In this document: one piece after another, positions 7,761 through 17,497 of the stretch | Position numbering within the stretch: the stretch's first letter is position 1 | How the letters are laid out: every line of letters starts with the position of its first letter | NCBI RefSeq assembly: GCF_900142515.1 | Contig: NZ_FRBC01000010.1 | Coordinates: 31,244 to 95,243, forward strand | Length of the DNA: 64,000 nucleotides | Direction of reading: 5' to 3' | Source: Pseudoselenomonas ruminantium | GTDB lineage: Bacteria; Bacillota; Negativicutes; Selenomonadales; Selenomonadaceae | Position numbers and translations under genes: made by a program | The notes under the pieces: model-generated | Databases searched by the model: none | Told to the model about the DNA's origin: nothing | What the model saw: only the letters and a program-made list of their open reading frames with translations

Positions 7761-9068
7761 ATGATGGTAAGCAATTCCGTGATGTCCACGAACATCGTGA
7801 ACATTATCGGAACGCATCAGAGCAAGCTGGCCAGGCATATGCAGCATCTGGCCACAGGTATGAGGGCCACCTGTGATAACGACCCTTCCGGGTGGGCCAT
7901 CGGTCAGCGCATGGACGTGCGGATACGTGGCATTGACCAGGCCTGCCGCAATGCTCAATTTTCCCAAAGCATGTTGAAAACAGCCGAAGGCGGTATCAGC
8001 TCCACCATCGACCTGCTGCGCAATCTCAAGGAAAAGGCGATTGAAGCCGCCAGCGATACCTGCACGGATAGCGACCGCCGCACGATCCAGAAGTTATTCG
8101 ACCAGTATGGTGACCAGATCGACGACAATGCCAATATTACCTTCAACGGGAAGCTCCTCCTGGATGGTTCCCTGAATTCCCCTGCCCTGGACACGGCTCA
8201 AGTACTGACCAACAAAAGCCTGGCTGCAGATACCACCGCCAGCACAAAGCTGACGGATCTTCTGCGGCGGGACGGTGACAGCCTGAACATACTGGCCACA
8301 GATACCGTAAATCTTTCCTATGTGAAGGATGGCCATACATATTATGGAAGTTACAGTGCCGGTACGACCACACTCGCCGATATGCTGGCGGAGTTCAACA
8401 ACATCGATGGGACGATTTTTGCCTCCGGTGCCCTGCAGGATACCAGCCTTATCGGCACCGATTCTGCCGGCAATACGATCTATACAAGTGATAATGAAAA
8501 CGCCATTTCCTTCACGGCAGCTGCCACCGGGCTGGATGGTGCCATTTCCGGCCTTACCGTCAGCGTTACGGACAAGGACGGACAGATAAAAAAGGCCGCC
8601 ACTACAGCCCTGAATGATTTCCACGAAAGCATCGAGCCCCGGAACAAACAGTCCGGCGGTCTTTTTTACACCGCCACCAGTGCCGATGCCAACCGCGGTA
8701 TGACCAGTGCCATCGGCGATATGCGCGGCTACAGCCTGGGTGTGGTCAGCAAAGACGGCAAAGGACTGGATGTAAGCACACAGAAAAGTGCTAATGCCGC
8801 GCTATCTGCCCTGGACAGGGCTTTGGAGCGGGCACTTGACCAGCAGACCACCATCGGTGCCATGTCCATGCGGTTGGAATACACCATCAGCAACCTGACC
8901 ACAGAAAGCGAGAACCTTACCGCCGCCATGTCCACCATTACCGATACGGATATGGCCAGAGAGATGACGAAATTCACCAAGGAAAACATCCTTCTGCAGG
9001 CAGCGCAGGCCATGCTGGCCCAAAACAATCATCAGGCCGGCTGGTTCCTGAGCCTGCTGCAAAGCTGA
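7761..9068 (+). CDS. Divergent flagellin
   Basis: 435 residues. The N-terminal D0/D1 region (1-140) reads NSVMSTNIVNIIGTHQSKLA and has the helix pattern and NITFNGKLLLDG signature of flagellins. The C-terminal ~90 residues (LDRALERALDQQTTIGAMSMR, DTDMAREMTKFTKENILLQA, AMLAQNN) form the matching D1/D0 helices. It assembles into the extracellular filament. Odd points: the usual DDAAGLAIS motif is DNDPSGWAIG, and cysteines occur at 38, 62 and 101. It stands alone, with no other flagellar gene near, between AAGGAGG and a strong terminator. It may be a minor or alternative filament subunit. Confidence 0.92.
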   Translation: MMVSNSVMSTNIVNIIGTHQSKLARHMQHLATGMRATCDNDPSGWAIGQRMDVRIRGIDQACRNAQFSQSMLKTAEGGISSTIDLLRNLKEKAIEAASDTCTDSDRRTIQKLFDQYGDQIDDNANITFNGKLLLDGSLNSPALDTAQVLTNKSLAADTTASTKLTDLLRRDGDSLNILATDTVNLSYVKDGHTYYGSYSAGTTTLADMLAEFNNIDGTIFASGALQDTSLIGTDSAGNTIYTSDNENAISFTAAATGLDGAISGLTVSVTDKDGQIKKAATTALNDFHESIEPRNKQSGGLFYTATSADANRGMTSAIGDMRGYSLGVVSKDGKGLDVSTQKSANAALSALDRALERALDQQTTIGAMSMRLEYTISNLTTESENLTAAMSTITDTDMAREMTKFTKENILLQAAQAMLAQNNHQAGWFLSLLQS

Positions 9069-9084
9069 TACAGCCTGCACGCTA

Positions 9085-9127
9085 AAAAGCAGTGGAAAAG
9101 TCACGTTGTGACTTTTCCACTGCTTTT
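9085..9127. terminator. Bidirectional terminator between flagellin and leuS
   Basis: A perfect 20-base-pair hairpin, AAAAGCAGTGGAAAAGTCAC with a GTT loop, ends in TTTT on either strand. It separates the convergent flagellin and leuS genes. Confidence 0.9.
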
Positions 9128-9143
9128 CTATTGGTTATTGGCT

Positions 9144-11618
9144 TTATTTCACTACGATATTGACGAGCTTCTTCGGCACACAGATGACCTTCACGATGGT
9201 CTTGCCCTCGGTGAGTTCCTTAGCGCGGGGCAGTTCCTTGACAGCCTCTTCCATGGCTGCTCTGTCGATGTCAGCCGGCAGGGTGATGCGGTCTCTTACC
9301 TTGCCGTTGATCTGCAGCACGATTTCGATTTCCGCCAGCTTCGTGGCCTCTTCCTCGTACTTGGGCCACTGCTGCTGATGCACGCTGCCCTCGCCAAAGA
9401 GGTTGCTCCAGAGCTCTTCTGTGATATGCGGAGCAAAGGGAGCCAGCATCTTAATCAGGGCGCCAGCGAATTCGCGGGCCAGGCCAACATTGAGTTCCTT
9501 ATCCTGGAACGCATAAGCGGCATTGACCAGTTCCATGATGGAAGAAATCGCCGTGTTGAACATGAAGCGGTCGCGGATATCTTCCGTAACCTTCTTGATG
9601 GTCACATGGAGCACGCGGCGCAGTTCCTTTTCGTCCTTGGTCAGCGCGGATACATCATATTCATCCTGGCCAGCCTTGACCATATCTTCGAAGTGGTCGA
9701 GGATACGCCATACGCGGCCCAGGAAGCGGAACGCACCTTCCACGCCCTGATCGCTCCATTCCAGGTCACGATCCACAGGAGCCGCAAACAGGATGAAGAG
9801 GCGGGCCGTATCAGCACCGTACTTGGCAATGATCTCTTCCGGCGAAACCACGTTGCCCTTGGACTTACTCATCTTGGAGCCGTCTTTGAGCACCATTCCC
9901 TGCGTCAGCAGGTTAGAGAAAGGTTCATCAAAGTCCACAAGGCCGGCATCATGGAGCACCTTGGTGAAGAAGCGGGAATACAGGAGATGCAATATGGCAT
10001 GCTCGATACCGCCGATGTACTGGTCAACAGGAGCCCAGTAGTTCACCTTGTCCTTGGCAAAGGGTGCCTGGTCGTTCTTCGGGTCGGTGTAGCGCAGGTA
10101 ATACCAGGAGGAGCAGATAAAGGTATCCATGGTATCCGTTTCCCGCTTGGCATCAGCGCCGCACTGCGGGCACTTGCAGTTGACGAATTCCTCGCTCGTG
10201 GCCAGCGGCGACAGAGCGCCGCTGTCAAAGGAAACATCCTCCGGCAGGCGTACCGGCAGGTCCTTTTCCGGTACAAGCACTTCGCCGCAGTGCGGGCAGT
10301 GGATTACCGGAATCGGCGCGCCCCAATAACGCTGACGGGAAATCAGCCAGTCACGCAGGCGGTAGTTGACCTTACGCTTGCCAAAGCCCTGAGCTTCGGC
10401 TTCATCAATGATGCCACTCATGGCCTTGTGGATTTCCATGCCCGTGAACTTGCCGGAGTTTACAAGCACGCCGTCCTTATCCGTATAAGCAGCGTCCATT
10501 TCCTCCAGCTTGAGTTCTTTGTCCTTGGGCTGCAGGGTCAGGATGATGGGCAGGTCATACTTCTTGGCAAACATCCAGTCGCGCTGGTCGCCGGAAGGCA
10601 CGCCCATAACGGCACCCGTGCCGTAATCAGCCAGCACGTAGTTAGTCACCCAGAGCTGGGCCTTGTTGCCGTTGAACGGATTGATAGCGTAAACGCCCGT
10701 GAAGATACCTTCCTTCTCGGATTCGCTGGAAGTACGCTCCATTTCGGACTGATTGCGTACCTTATCGCAGAAGGCCTTGATTTCTGCAGCCTTCGGGTTA
10801 TTCTCGCAGATTTTCTCCACCAGCGGGTTTTCGGCAGCCAGAGCCACGAAGGTAATGCCGTAAGCCGTGTCAGGACGGGTGGTGTAAACGGAAAGCTTTT
10901 CCTCCATTCCTTCTACAGGCATCTCGAATTCCAGACCTTCGCTGCGGCCAATCCAGTTGTCCTGCATGGTCTTGACGCGTTCCGGCCAGCCCTTGAGCTT
11001 ATCGAGGTCCTTCAAGAGCACATCGGCATAATCCGTGATCTTCAGGAACCACTGGGACAGGTCCTTCTTCTGGACTTCAGAGTCACAGCGCCAGCACTTG
11101 CCGTCGATAACCTGCTCATTGGCCAAAACCGTACCGCAGGTGTCGCACCAGTTAACAGAAGCCTTTTTCTTGTAAGCCAGTCCTTTTTTGTAGAAGAGCT
11201 CGAAGAGCCACTGCGTCCACTTGTAGTATTCCGGAGTGCACGTGATAGCCTCGCGATCCCAATCGTAGGACAGGCCCATGGAACGCTGCTGGCGCTTCAT
11301 GTTCTCGATATTGGAGAACGTCCAGTCAGCGGGTTTTACATTATGTTTGATGGCAGCGTTCTCTGCCGGCATGCCAAAGGAGTCAAAGCCCATGGGATGA
11401 AGCACATTGAAGCCCTCCATGGTCTTGTAGCGGGCCATCACATCACCGATGGAGTAGTTGCGGACATGCCCCATATGCAGATTGCCCGAAGGATACGGAA
11501 ACATCTCCAGCGCGTAATACTTCGGACGGTTCTCGTCCATTTCCGTCTTAAAGGCAGAATCGGCTTCCCATTTATCCTGCCATTTCTTTTCTATCTCCTG
11601 TGGTGAATACTTATCCAA
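9144..11618 (-). CDS. leuS: Leucyl-tRNA synthetase
   Basis: 824 residues, the normal bacterial length. It charges tRNA-Leu. The class I HIGH motif appears as HMGH (residues 48-51, in [16 protein letters not shown]) and the KMSKS loop as [10 protein letters not shown]. The CP1 editing domain lies between them, and there is a zinc-knuckle-like [18 protein letters not shown] region. The C-terminal anticodon-binding domain ends in [15 protein letters not shown]. It lies 71 bases after the YitT gene on the same strand. No T-box leader was seen in that gap. Confidence 0.97.
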   Translation of the reverse strand: MDKYSPQEIEKKWQDKWEADSAFKTEMDENRPKYYALEMFPYPSGNLHMGHVRNYSIGDVMARYKTMEGFNVLHPMGFDSFGMPAENAAIKHNVKPADWTFSNIENMKRQQRSMGLSYDWDREAITCTPEYYKWTQWLFELFYKKGLAYKKKASVNWCDTCGTVLANEQVIDGKCWRCDSEVQKKDLSQWFLKITDYADVLLKDLDKLKGWPERVKTMQDNWIGRSEGLEFEMPVEGMEEKLSVYTTRPDTAYGITFVALAAENPLVEKICENNPKAAEIKAFCDKVRNQSEMERTSSESEKEGIFTGVYAINPFNGNKAQLWVTNYVLADYGTGAVMGVPSGDQRDWMFAKKYDLPIILTLQPKDKELKLEEMDAAYTDKDGVLVNSGKFTGMEIHKAMSGIIDEAEAQGFGKRKVNYRLRDWLISRQRYWGAPIPVIHCPHCGEVLVPEKDLPVRLPEDVSFDSGALSPLATSEEFVNCKCPQCGADAKRETDTMDTFICSSWYYLRYTDPKNDQAPFAKDKVNYWAPVDQYIGGIEHAILHLLYSRFFTKVLHDAGLVDFDEPFSNLLTQGMVLKDGSKMSKSKGNVVSPEEIIAKYGADTARLFILFAAPVDRDLEWSDQGVEGAFRFLGRVWRILDHFEDMVKAGQDEYDVSALTKDEKELRRVLHVTIKKVTEDIRDRFMFNTAISSIMELVNAAYAFQDKELNVGLAREFAGALIKMLAPFAPHITEELWSNLFGEGSVHQQQWPKYEEEATKLAEIEIVLQINGKVRDRITLPADIDRAAMEEAVKELPRAKELTEGKTIVKVICVPKKLVNIVVK

Positions 11619-11689
11619 GCTAATCTCCTCCTGTTTTGTTTCACAATTAGATGTATTATACCCTACATCGGACGAAATCGCAACCTTTG

Positions 11690-12619
11690 TTACACTTGTC
11701 CACTCTCAATTTCCCTTTGTCTTTCCTGCTCTTCCAGCCATTTGCTGCGGGCATCCTGATAGCTCTCACAGGCCAGGGTAAAGCCCTTGCCGGACACCTC
11801 CGATGTATCGGACACGATCATGAAGGCCTGCGGGTCATAATGATCCACGATAGCCTTGACCCGGCTGACCTGCGTCAGACGCACCACGATGAACAGAACG
11901 TCCTTATGCTCCCGGGCAAATCCGCCCTTGCCCTCAAGATAGGTCACACCGCGATGGACATTTTCCATGATTTCCTGACAGATCTGTTCTGCTGCCGGAG
12001 ACACGATGAAAATCGACTTTTCCCGATTGAGACCAGCCGCCACACGATTGGTAAGCTCTGCCGTCACATAGATGGATACCAGTGTATAAAGCGCTTCATC
12101 AATGTTGAACATCCAGGCCGAAGCCATGACAATGATGAAGTTCATCACGAAGATACAGGTTCCCATATCCAGGGAATAGAACTTCTTGGCCACGGCTCCC
12201 AACACATCCAGACCGCCAGTATTGGCGTTGGCCCGGAAAATGATGCCAAAGCCGATGCCCGCCATGACACCGCCGAAGATGGCATTGAGCATGCCATCCT
12301 GGGTGATGTTCCAATCCACCATAAAATGCGTGGCATCGAGAATCAGCGACAGCACCACCGTACCCACAATGGTATCCCAGGCATAGAGCCGGCCAAACAC
12401 TCGATAAGCCAGGTACAGGATAGGCAGGTTGTAGACGATATTCTGCATACCTACAGGCAGACCCGTCAGATAATAGATAATCAAGGCCACACCACTGATG
12501 CCGCCAGTCAGCAGATGGGCAGGGATAATAAAGAGGTTGAACCCCAAACAGACAATCAGTGCCCCCAGCGTGATCTGCAGGTAGCGCAGGGCCTGTTTCG
12601 TAAACTCATTCCGCAACAT
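11690..12619 (-). CDS. YitT family membrane protein (DUF161-DUF2179)
   Basis: 309 residues. The N-terminal ~200 residues hold five or six membrane segments with the family pattern LITLGA.. [20 protein letters not shown]. The C-terminal ~85 residues ([30 protein letters not shown]) are the soluble DUF2179 domain. The molecular function of the family is not settled. It lies between nif3 and leuS on the same strand and may be co-transcribed with both. Confidence 0.85.
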   Translation of the reverse strand: MLRNEFTKQALRYLQITLGALIVCLGFNLFIIPAHLLTGGISGVALIIYYLTGLPVGMQNIVYNLPILYLAYRVFGRLYAWDTIVGTVVLSLILDATHFMVDWNITQDGMLNAIFGGVMAGIGFGIIFRANANTGGLDVLGAVAKKFYSLDMGTCIFVMNFIIVMASAWMFNIDEALYTLVSIYVTAELTNRVAAGLNREKSIFIVSPAAEQICQEIMENVHRGVTYLEGKGGFAREHKDVLFIVVRLTQVSRVKAIVDHYDPQAFMIVSDTSEVSGKGFTLACESYQDARSKWLEEQERQREIESGQV

Positions 12620-12644
12620 ACATTCATTCCTAAAACTTTTTTAT

Positions 12645-13448
12645 TCAGATTATCGTAAAGAAATCCCGCGATTCCTGATCCGCGATAACTTCCATATCGT
12701 ACTCAGCCAGTTCTTCTGCCAGCCGTTTGCGCAGGACTTCCACCACCGGGAATTCCGTGGCAAAATGGCCGGCATCAATCACATGCATGCCAAGTTCCAC
12801 GGCCATCTGAGCTTCGTGATACTTCACATCCCCGGTTACATAGACATCAGCCCCCATAAAGGACGCCTTCTGGATGAATTCAGCACCACTGCCGCTGCAA
12901 AGGGCCACCTTGCGCACCGGACGCGCCCCGGCATTGACCAGCCGCACATGTTCAGTTGGCAGGGCCTCCCTGACCTGACGGGCAAAGTCTTCCACAGCCA
13001 TCGGCGCGGGCAGGCTGCCCATACGCCCCAGACTTTCCACCGTGCCATCTGCCTCCTGGGAGGTAATCACAAAGGTGGATAGCCTGCCCAGACCAATTTT
13101 CGCCGCCAGTACATCATTGACGCCACCCACGGCAATATCCAGATTGGTATGAGCCGCCGCCACGGCGATATCATGCTTCAGCAGCTGCTGAAGTCTCGCC
13201 CCCAGTGGCAAATCCGTGCGAATTTTCTTGAGTCCCTTGAAAATCAAGGGATGATGCGCCACAATCATATCCGCACCTTCGCGGACAGCCTGCTTTACCA
13301 CATCATCACTGACATCCAGGCACACGAGGATCTTGCGGATATCCTGATTGAAACCGCCGACCAGCAGTCCCGGATTATCCCAGTCCTCCGCCAGCCGTTT
13401 GGGAGCAATGCGCTCCAACGCGTCCATCACTACCTGACACTTTACCAT
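12645..13448 (-). CDS. Nif3-like dinuclear metal centre protein
   Basis: 267 residues from ATG 13448 behind GGAGG. The N-terminal motif LAEDWDNPGLLVGG, the metal-binding MIVAHHPLIFKGLK (HH) and AAAHTNLDIAVGGVND are characteristic of the Nif3/YqfO family of hexameric dimetal proteins, often annotated GTP cyclohydrolase I type 2. It overlaps the end of trmK by seven bases. A longer reading frame upstream runs inside trmK and lacks a ribosome site. The biochemical role is unproven in most bacteria. Confidence 0.92.
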   Translation of the reverse strand: MVKCQVVMDALERIAPKRLAEDWDNPGLLVGGFNQDIRKILVCLDVSDDVVKQAVREGADMIVAHHPLIFKGLKKIRTDLPLGARLQQLLKHDIAVAAAHTNLDIAVGGVNDVLAAKIGLGRLSTFVITSQEADGTVESLGRMGSLPAPMAVEDFARQVREALPTEHVRLVNAGARPVRKVALCSGSGAEFIQKASFMGADVYVTGDVKYHEAQMAVELGMHVIDAGHFATEFPVVEVLRKRLAEELAEYDMEVIADQESRDFFTII

Positions 13449-14131
13449 GTTAGCCGTTCCTCCAAAGCCTTGACACGCCGCTTGATCACACCATACCGGC
13501 GGTCGCCCTTCGCCCGCTCGCTCTTTTCCATGCCGCTCAGGATACGGCGCTGCTGGAACAGCAAGGCTTCGATATGATGCCTGAGCAAAGGCGGTTTCTT
13601 CTTCCACAGTTTCGGACCGACCAGCAGGTCAAGCCCCGAAGGTTTCTTGCGGGCACCCTTCTCTGCCTTGAGGATCTCATAGATGCGGCCATCGTCAATG
13701 ACGAGGTTCTCATCCACGATATGCCATGCATGATCATAAAGCCATTCCCGCAGTTCCGGTGCACCATTCATAGGCTGAAGCACCAAGGTTGTCAGCTTCT
13801 CTGTAACTTCCGGTTGGGCTTCCAGGATGGTATTCATCAAAATGCCGCCCATGCCGGCAATGCAGACCGTATCCACTTCACCGGGCTGCAGTACGGCCAA
13901 GCCGTCACCAATGCGCACGGAAATAACGTCTTCACCAATGGCGTGTTCATGGACGGTACGCTTAGCCGCCTCATATGGTCCCCGGTTCAGATCTCCGGCC
14001 ACCACAAAATCCGATTTGCCCTGCTCAATAAGGGCTACAGCCAGATAGCCATGGTCCGTGCCGATATCAGCCACACGGCTCTTTTCCGGCACAAAATCAG
14101 CCAATGCCTGTAATCTGTCATCTAAATGCAT
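13442..14131 (-). CDS. trmK: tRNA (adenine(22)-N1)-methyltransferase TrmK
   Basis: 229 residues. It methylates A22 of tRNAs using S-adenosylmethionine. The Rossmann fold motif I is VADIGTDHGYLAVALI, followed by AGDLNRGPYEAAKRTV and the TrmK-typical VCIAGMGGILMNTIL and LQPMNGAPELREWL. Its stop codon lies inside the nif3 start region, so the two genes are coupled. This trmK-nif3 pairing downstream of rpoD is common in Firmicutes. Confidence 0.93.
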   Translation of the reverse strand: MHLDDRLQALADFVPEKSRVADIGTDHGYLAVALIEQGKSDFVVAGDLNRGPYEAAKRTVHEHAIGEDVISVRIGDGLAVLQPGEVDTVCIAGMGGILMNTILEAQPEVTEKLTTLVLQPMNGAPELREWLYDHAWHIVDENLVIDDGRIYEILKAEKGARKKPSGLDLLVGPKLWKKKPPLLRHHIEALLFQQRRILSGMEKSERAKGDRRYGVIKRRVKALEERLTW

Positions 14132-14153
14132 AAGGATGCCTCCCTTCCAATAA

Positions 14154-14183
14154 GAAAAGGGTGTAACAAATCGTTACACCCTT
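14154..14183 (-). terminator. Terminator downstream of tRNA-Asn
   Basis: Minus-strand hairpin AAGGGTGTAAC / GTTACACCCTT followed by TTCTTATT. It ends the tRNA-Asn transcript before trmK. Confidence 0.8.
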
Positions 14184-14192
14184 GTATATTCA

Positions 14193-14268
14193 TGGCTCCC
14201 CGAGCGGGACTCGAACCTGCGACATATGGATTAACAGTCCACCGTTCTACCGACTGAACTATCGGGGA
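14193..14268 (-). tRNA. tRNA-Asn (anticodon GTT)
   Basis: A 76-base cloverleaf with the encoded CCA. The acceptor pairs TCCCCGA with TCGGGGA with discriminator G. The anticodon loop is CTGTTAA in a GTGGA/TCCAT context, and the T arm contains GGTTCGAACC. It has its own promoter and terminator between rpoD and trmK. Confidence 0.96.
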
Positions 14269-14300
14269 ATGTACATTGATGCTCACGCATCAGTAGGTTT

Positions 14301-14329
14301 ATTATAGTGGACAGTCACTCTAATGTCAA
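14301..14329 (-). promoter_or_regulatory. Consensus sigma-70 promoter of tRNA-Asn
   Basis: TTGACA (14329-14324), a 17-base spacer and TATAAT (14306-14301) on the minus strand, about 30 bases before the tRNA. Both hexamers are perfect. Confidence 0.9.
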
Positions 14330-14347
14330 GGGAAAAATCCCCACCTA

Positions 14348-15490
14348 TCAATCCAGGAAGTCCTTGAGCTTGCGGCTGCGGCTCGGATGGCGCAGCTTGC
14401 GCAGGGCCTTGGCTTCAATCTGACGGATACGCTCACGGGTAACCCCGAAGCTCTGCCCCACTTCTTCCAGTGTCCGTGCCCGGCCATCATCAAGGCCGAA
14501 ACGCAGGCGCAGGACTTTTTCCTCACGCGGCGTCAAGGTATCGAGCACTTCTTCGAGCTGCTCCTTGAGGAGCATGAAAGAAGCCGCATCAGCCGGTGCC
14601 GGTGCATCCTGGTCCTCGATGAAATCGCCCAGATGGGAGTCTTCCTCTTCGCCGATTGGCGTTTCCAAAGATACAGGCTCCTGAGCAATCTTCATGATTT
14701 CCCGCACGCGTTCCACGCTGATATCCATTTCCTTGGCAATCTCTTCCGGCGACGGTTCGCGTCCGAGCTGCTGCAGGAGCTGGCGGGATACGCGAATCAG
14801 CTTGTTGATGGTCTCGACCATATGCACCGGAATGCGGATGGTACGCGCCTGATCCGCAATAGCGCGGGTAATGGCCTGACGAATCCACCAGGTCGCATAG
14901 GTACTGAACTTATACCCCTTGGTATAGTCAAACTTCTCAACTGCTTTGATAAGACCTAAGTTGCCCTCCTGAATCAGATCCAGGAACAGCATACCACGGC
15001 CCACATAGCGCTTGGCGATGCTGACGACCAGACGCAGGTTGGCTTCAGCCAGGCGCTTCTGGGCAATCTCATCGCCCTCCTGCATGCGCTTGGCCAGTGC
15101 CACTTCTTCATCAGCCGTAAGCAGGGGCACACGGCCGATTTCCTTCAGGTACATGCGCACAGGATCATCAATGCTGATGCCCTCGGGTACGGAAAGGTCA
15201 ATCTCGACTTCTTCCGCATCCTTGTCGTCAATATCAATATCATCATCCCCTACATCCGTGGTAGAGGAATCATCCACAATCTCGATACCCTGCTGGCTGA
15301 AGGTATCATACATGCGGTCGATTTCGTCAGGGGTCAGGTCTTCCTGCTGGAGAGCTTCTACGAGTTCTCCATAAGTCAATGTACCACCGTTTTTATTTCC
15401 TTTAGACAACAGATTTTCCACAATCTGCGAACTGTGGTTCTTACTGCCAGCCTCAGCCTGTGCGACACCCTTCTTTTTCGCTTCAGCCAT
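14348..15490 (-). CDS. rpoD: RNA polymerase primary sigma factor RpoD/SigA
   Basis: 380 residues, a short Firmicutes-type sigma A. Region 1.1 precedes [18 protein letters not shown] (1.2). Region 2 carries the core-binding and -10 recognition helices ([40 protein letters not shown]). Region 3 has the [14 protein letters not shown] segment. Region 4.2 has [20 protein letters not shown] for the -35 box. It directs housekeeping transcription, consistent with the TTGACA/TATAAT promoters in this window. It lies 41 bases after dnaG in the same transcript. Confidence 0.97.
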   Translation of the reverse strand: MAEAKKKGVAQAEAGSKNHSSQIVENLLSKGNKNGGTLTYGELVEALQQEDLTPDEIDRMYDTFSQQGIEIVDDSSTTDVGDDDIDIDDKDAEEVEIDLSVPEGISIDDPVRMYLKEIGRVPLLTADEEVALAKRMQEGDEIAQKRLAEANLRLVVSIAKRYVGRGMLFLDLIQEGNLGLIKAVEKFDYTKGYKFSTYATWWIRQAITRAIADQARTIRIPVHMVETINKLIRVSRQLLQQLGREPSPEEIAKEMDISVERVREIMKIAQEPVSLETPIGEEEDSHLGDFIEDQDAPAPADAASFMLLKEQLEEVLDTLTPREEKVLRLRFGLDDGRARTLEEVGQSFGVTRERIRQIEAKALRKLRHPSRSRKLKDFLD

Positions 15491-15531
15491 TCAGCATACC
15501 CCTTTCCACGACCTTAATCTTCCATACGATT

Positions 15532-17334
15532 TCACTCAAGTTGCAATTCTTCCATTTCGGTTTTGATTTGCTGGGCCTTATTGAGTTCCTCAATATAGCC
15601 CGTATCCCCGGCCTGGGATAATTCCATGGCCTTTTGGGAATGTTTGATATAGCACAAGTTCAGATATGCCTTGCGCAACACACCAACTGCCTTGGTATAG
15701 GCATCGGTTTCACTGAGGACGCCCAAGTCCTCCACCATGGCTCGCGACAACTCGGCCACGGCTTCCTCGCTTAACTTGTCAGCGACCTCAATATCATTAG
15801 TTTTCTGCCCTTGGGCGGCTAAATCCTGCAAATAAAGAAAAATTTCCCGCTGGGCATTGTCGCCAATCGACTCCAATGGCACCATCGCGGCCAAATGCTG
15901 CAGGATGCCGCTGTCCTGCCAGGCCAGGCGGATAGCAATGCGCCCCGCCCGCTGCAGGGCCGTATCCGTGCGCCGGCTGGCCTGCCGGATAGGTACACGG
16001 GGAGCTTCCGCCTCCGATAGCGGCAATGGCTGATGGCTGAACCTGCGCAGTTCATCCCGCACAATGCCCTCATCCAGAAGCAGCGCCTGCGCCAGGCGCT
16101 TGATATACTCCCCGAGCAGTGCCGGTTCCCGGATACCGGTCAGCACCGGCAGCATGGCATGGAGTGCCTTTACCTTGCCCTCCAAAGTATCATAAGCAAA
16201 ATGTTTCAACACGTATTGCAGGCGGTATTCCACCAGTGGCAAAGCCTTCTTGACGAGCTCCTGAAAAGCCGGTGCCCCGTGCTTGCGGATATACTCATCG
16301 GGATCTTTGCCATCCGGCACCACGATGACCTTCACATCCGCGCCTGTGCCCTGCACGATGGACAGGGCACGGATTGTTGCCTTCTGCCCGGCCTCATCAC
16401 TATCGTAGCAGAAACAGATAGCCGGCGCATAGCGCATCAGCAGCTTGCAATGTTCCGGCGTGAATGCCGTCCCCAAAGAAGCCACCACATTCTTCACTCC
16501 GGCGCTGAAAACAGCGATGGCATCCATATAGCCTTCCACCACGATGGCAAAACCGGCATTCTGGATGGCCCGATGCGCCCGGTCCAGCCCAAAGAGGATG
16601 CGCCGCTTATTGAAGATCACCGTTTCCGGTGTGTTCAGATACTTGGGCGTACTGTCATCTAATACGCGGCCGCCAAAGCCGACCACCCGTCCCCGTTCAT
16701 CGGCAATGGGAATCATGACACGGTTGCGGAACCGGTCATATACACCTTCACCATTCTTACGCTCTGCGGCCAGCCCCCCTGCGAGCAAATATTCCTGCTT
16801 CACTCCACGCTTCAAAAAGGCGGTGGACAACTTATCCCAGGCATTAGGGGCAAACCCCAGTTTGAATTCTTCAATGGTTTCCGCAGAAATAGCACGGCCT
16901 TCAAAATAAGCCTTCCCCGGCTCACCCAACCTTGTCATGGTCAGGCAGTTATGAAAAAAGTCCCGCGCCATCTCATTGACCTTGCGCAAATCTGCAATTT
17001 CCTTTTCCCGGGCCAGTTCCCGCGGCGACTTCTGCCTTTGCGGCAGCGGTATGCCGAGCTTTTCTGCCTGCAGCTTAATAGCTTCAAAATAAGAGATGTT
17101 TTCAATGAGTGATAAGAACTTGAATACATTCCCTCCGGCATGGCAGCCAAAGCAATAGAAAAAGCCCTTGTCCGGAACCACAGAAAAAGAAGGGGTCTTC
17201 TCACCGTGAAAGGGACAGCAGCCCCAATAACGGTTTCCCTTGCGCTTCAAGGGAACATAACTCTGCACAACCTGCAGGAGGTCTGATTGAGCATTCACTT
17301 GCTCAACAAACTCATCCATTTCCTCTCTGTGCAT
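15532..17334 (-). CDS. dnaG: DNA primase
   Basis: 600 residues. It makes RNA primers at the replication fork. The zinc-binding domain is CPFHGEKTPSFSV with a second CFGC (ligands Cys40, His43, Cys61, Cys64). The catalytic core starts with the LGFAPNAWDKL region, and the Toprim motif is IVVEGYMDAIAV with FCYDSDEAGQKA. The C-terminal part is the DnaB-interacting helical domain. The start is ATG 17334 behind GAGGGG; an in-frame ATG five codons later has poorer spacing. It is transcribed ahead of rpoD. Confidence 0.96.
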   Translation of the reverse strand: MHREEMDEFVEQVNAQSDLLQVVQSYVPLKRKGNRYWGCCPFHGEKTPSFSVVPDKGFFYCFGCHAGGNVFKFLSLIENISYFEAIKLQAEKLGIPLPQRQKSPRELAREKEIADLRKVNEMARDFFHNCLTMTRLGEPGKAYFEGRAISAETIEEFKLGFAPNAWDKLSTAFLKRGVKQEYLLAGGLAAERKNGEGVYDRFRNRVMIPIADERGRVVGFGGRVLDDSTPKYLNTPETVIFNKRRILFGLDRAHRAIQNAGFAIVVEGYMDAIAVFSAGVKNVVASLGTAFTPEHCKLLMRYAPAICFCYDSDEAGQKATIRALSIVQGTGADVKVIVVPDGKDPDEYIRKHGAPAFQELVKKALPLVEYRLQYVLKHFAYDTLEGKVKALHAMLPVLTGIREPALLGEYIKRLAQALLLDEGIVRDELRRFSHQPLPLSEAEAPRVPIRQASRRTDTALQRAGRIAIRLAWQDSGILQHLAAMVPLESIGDNAQREIFLYLQDLAAQGQKTNDIEVADKLSEEAVAELSRAMVEDLGVLSETDAYTKAVGVLRKAYLNLCYIKHSQKAMELSQAGDTGYIEELNKAQQIKTEMEELQLE

Positions 17335-17470
17335 AAAAACCCCTCTTCTGATTAAACCATGGTAATTTGCAAGATACTCGTATACAATTCGCTATTTTTT
17401 AGCAATATCCTTCTTTTTTTCGAAAATTTTCTGCGTTTACTATAACATTTTTTGCATACAGTTCTTTTAC

Positions 17471-17497
17471 ATTATAGTATTCTACCCACTTTGTCAA
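17471..17497 (-). promoter_or_regulatory. Probable promoter of the dnaG-rpoD unit
   Basis: TTGACA (17497-17492) and TATAAT (17476-17471) on the minus strand, both perfect but separated by only 15 bases. The -35 box overlaps the dgt stop codon. Transcription would start about 130 bases before dnaG in an AT-rich leader. The short spacer makes the strength uncertain. Confidence 0.6.

Noticed and set aside
9108..11606. An 832-codon open frame on the plus strand
   Set aside because: It is the exact antisense of leuS and has no ribosome site. Long antisense frames arise from codon bias here.
11619..11689. T-box leader before leuS
   Set aside because: The gap is only 71 bases, with no specifier loop or anti-terminator sequence.
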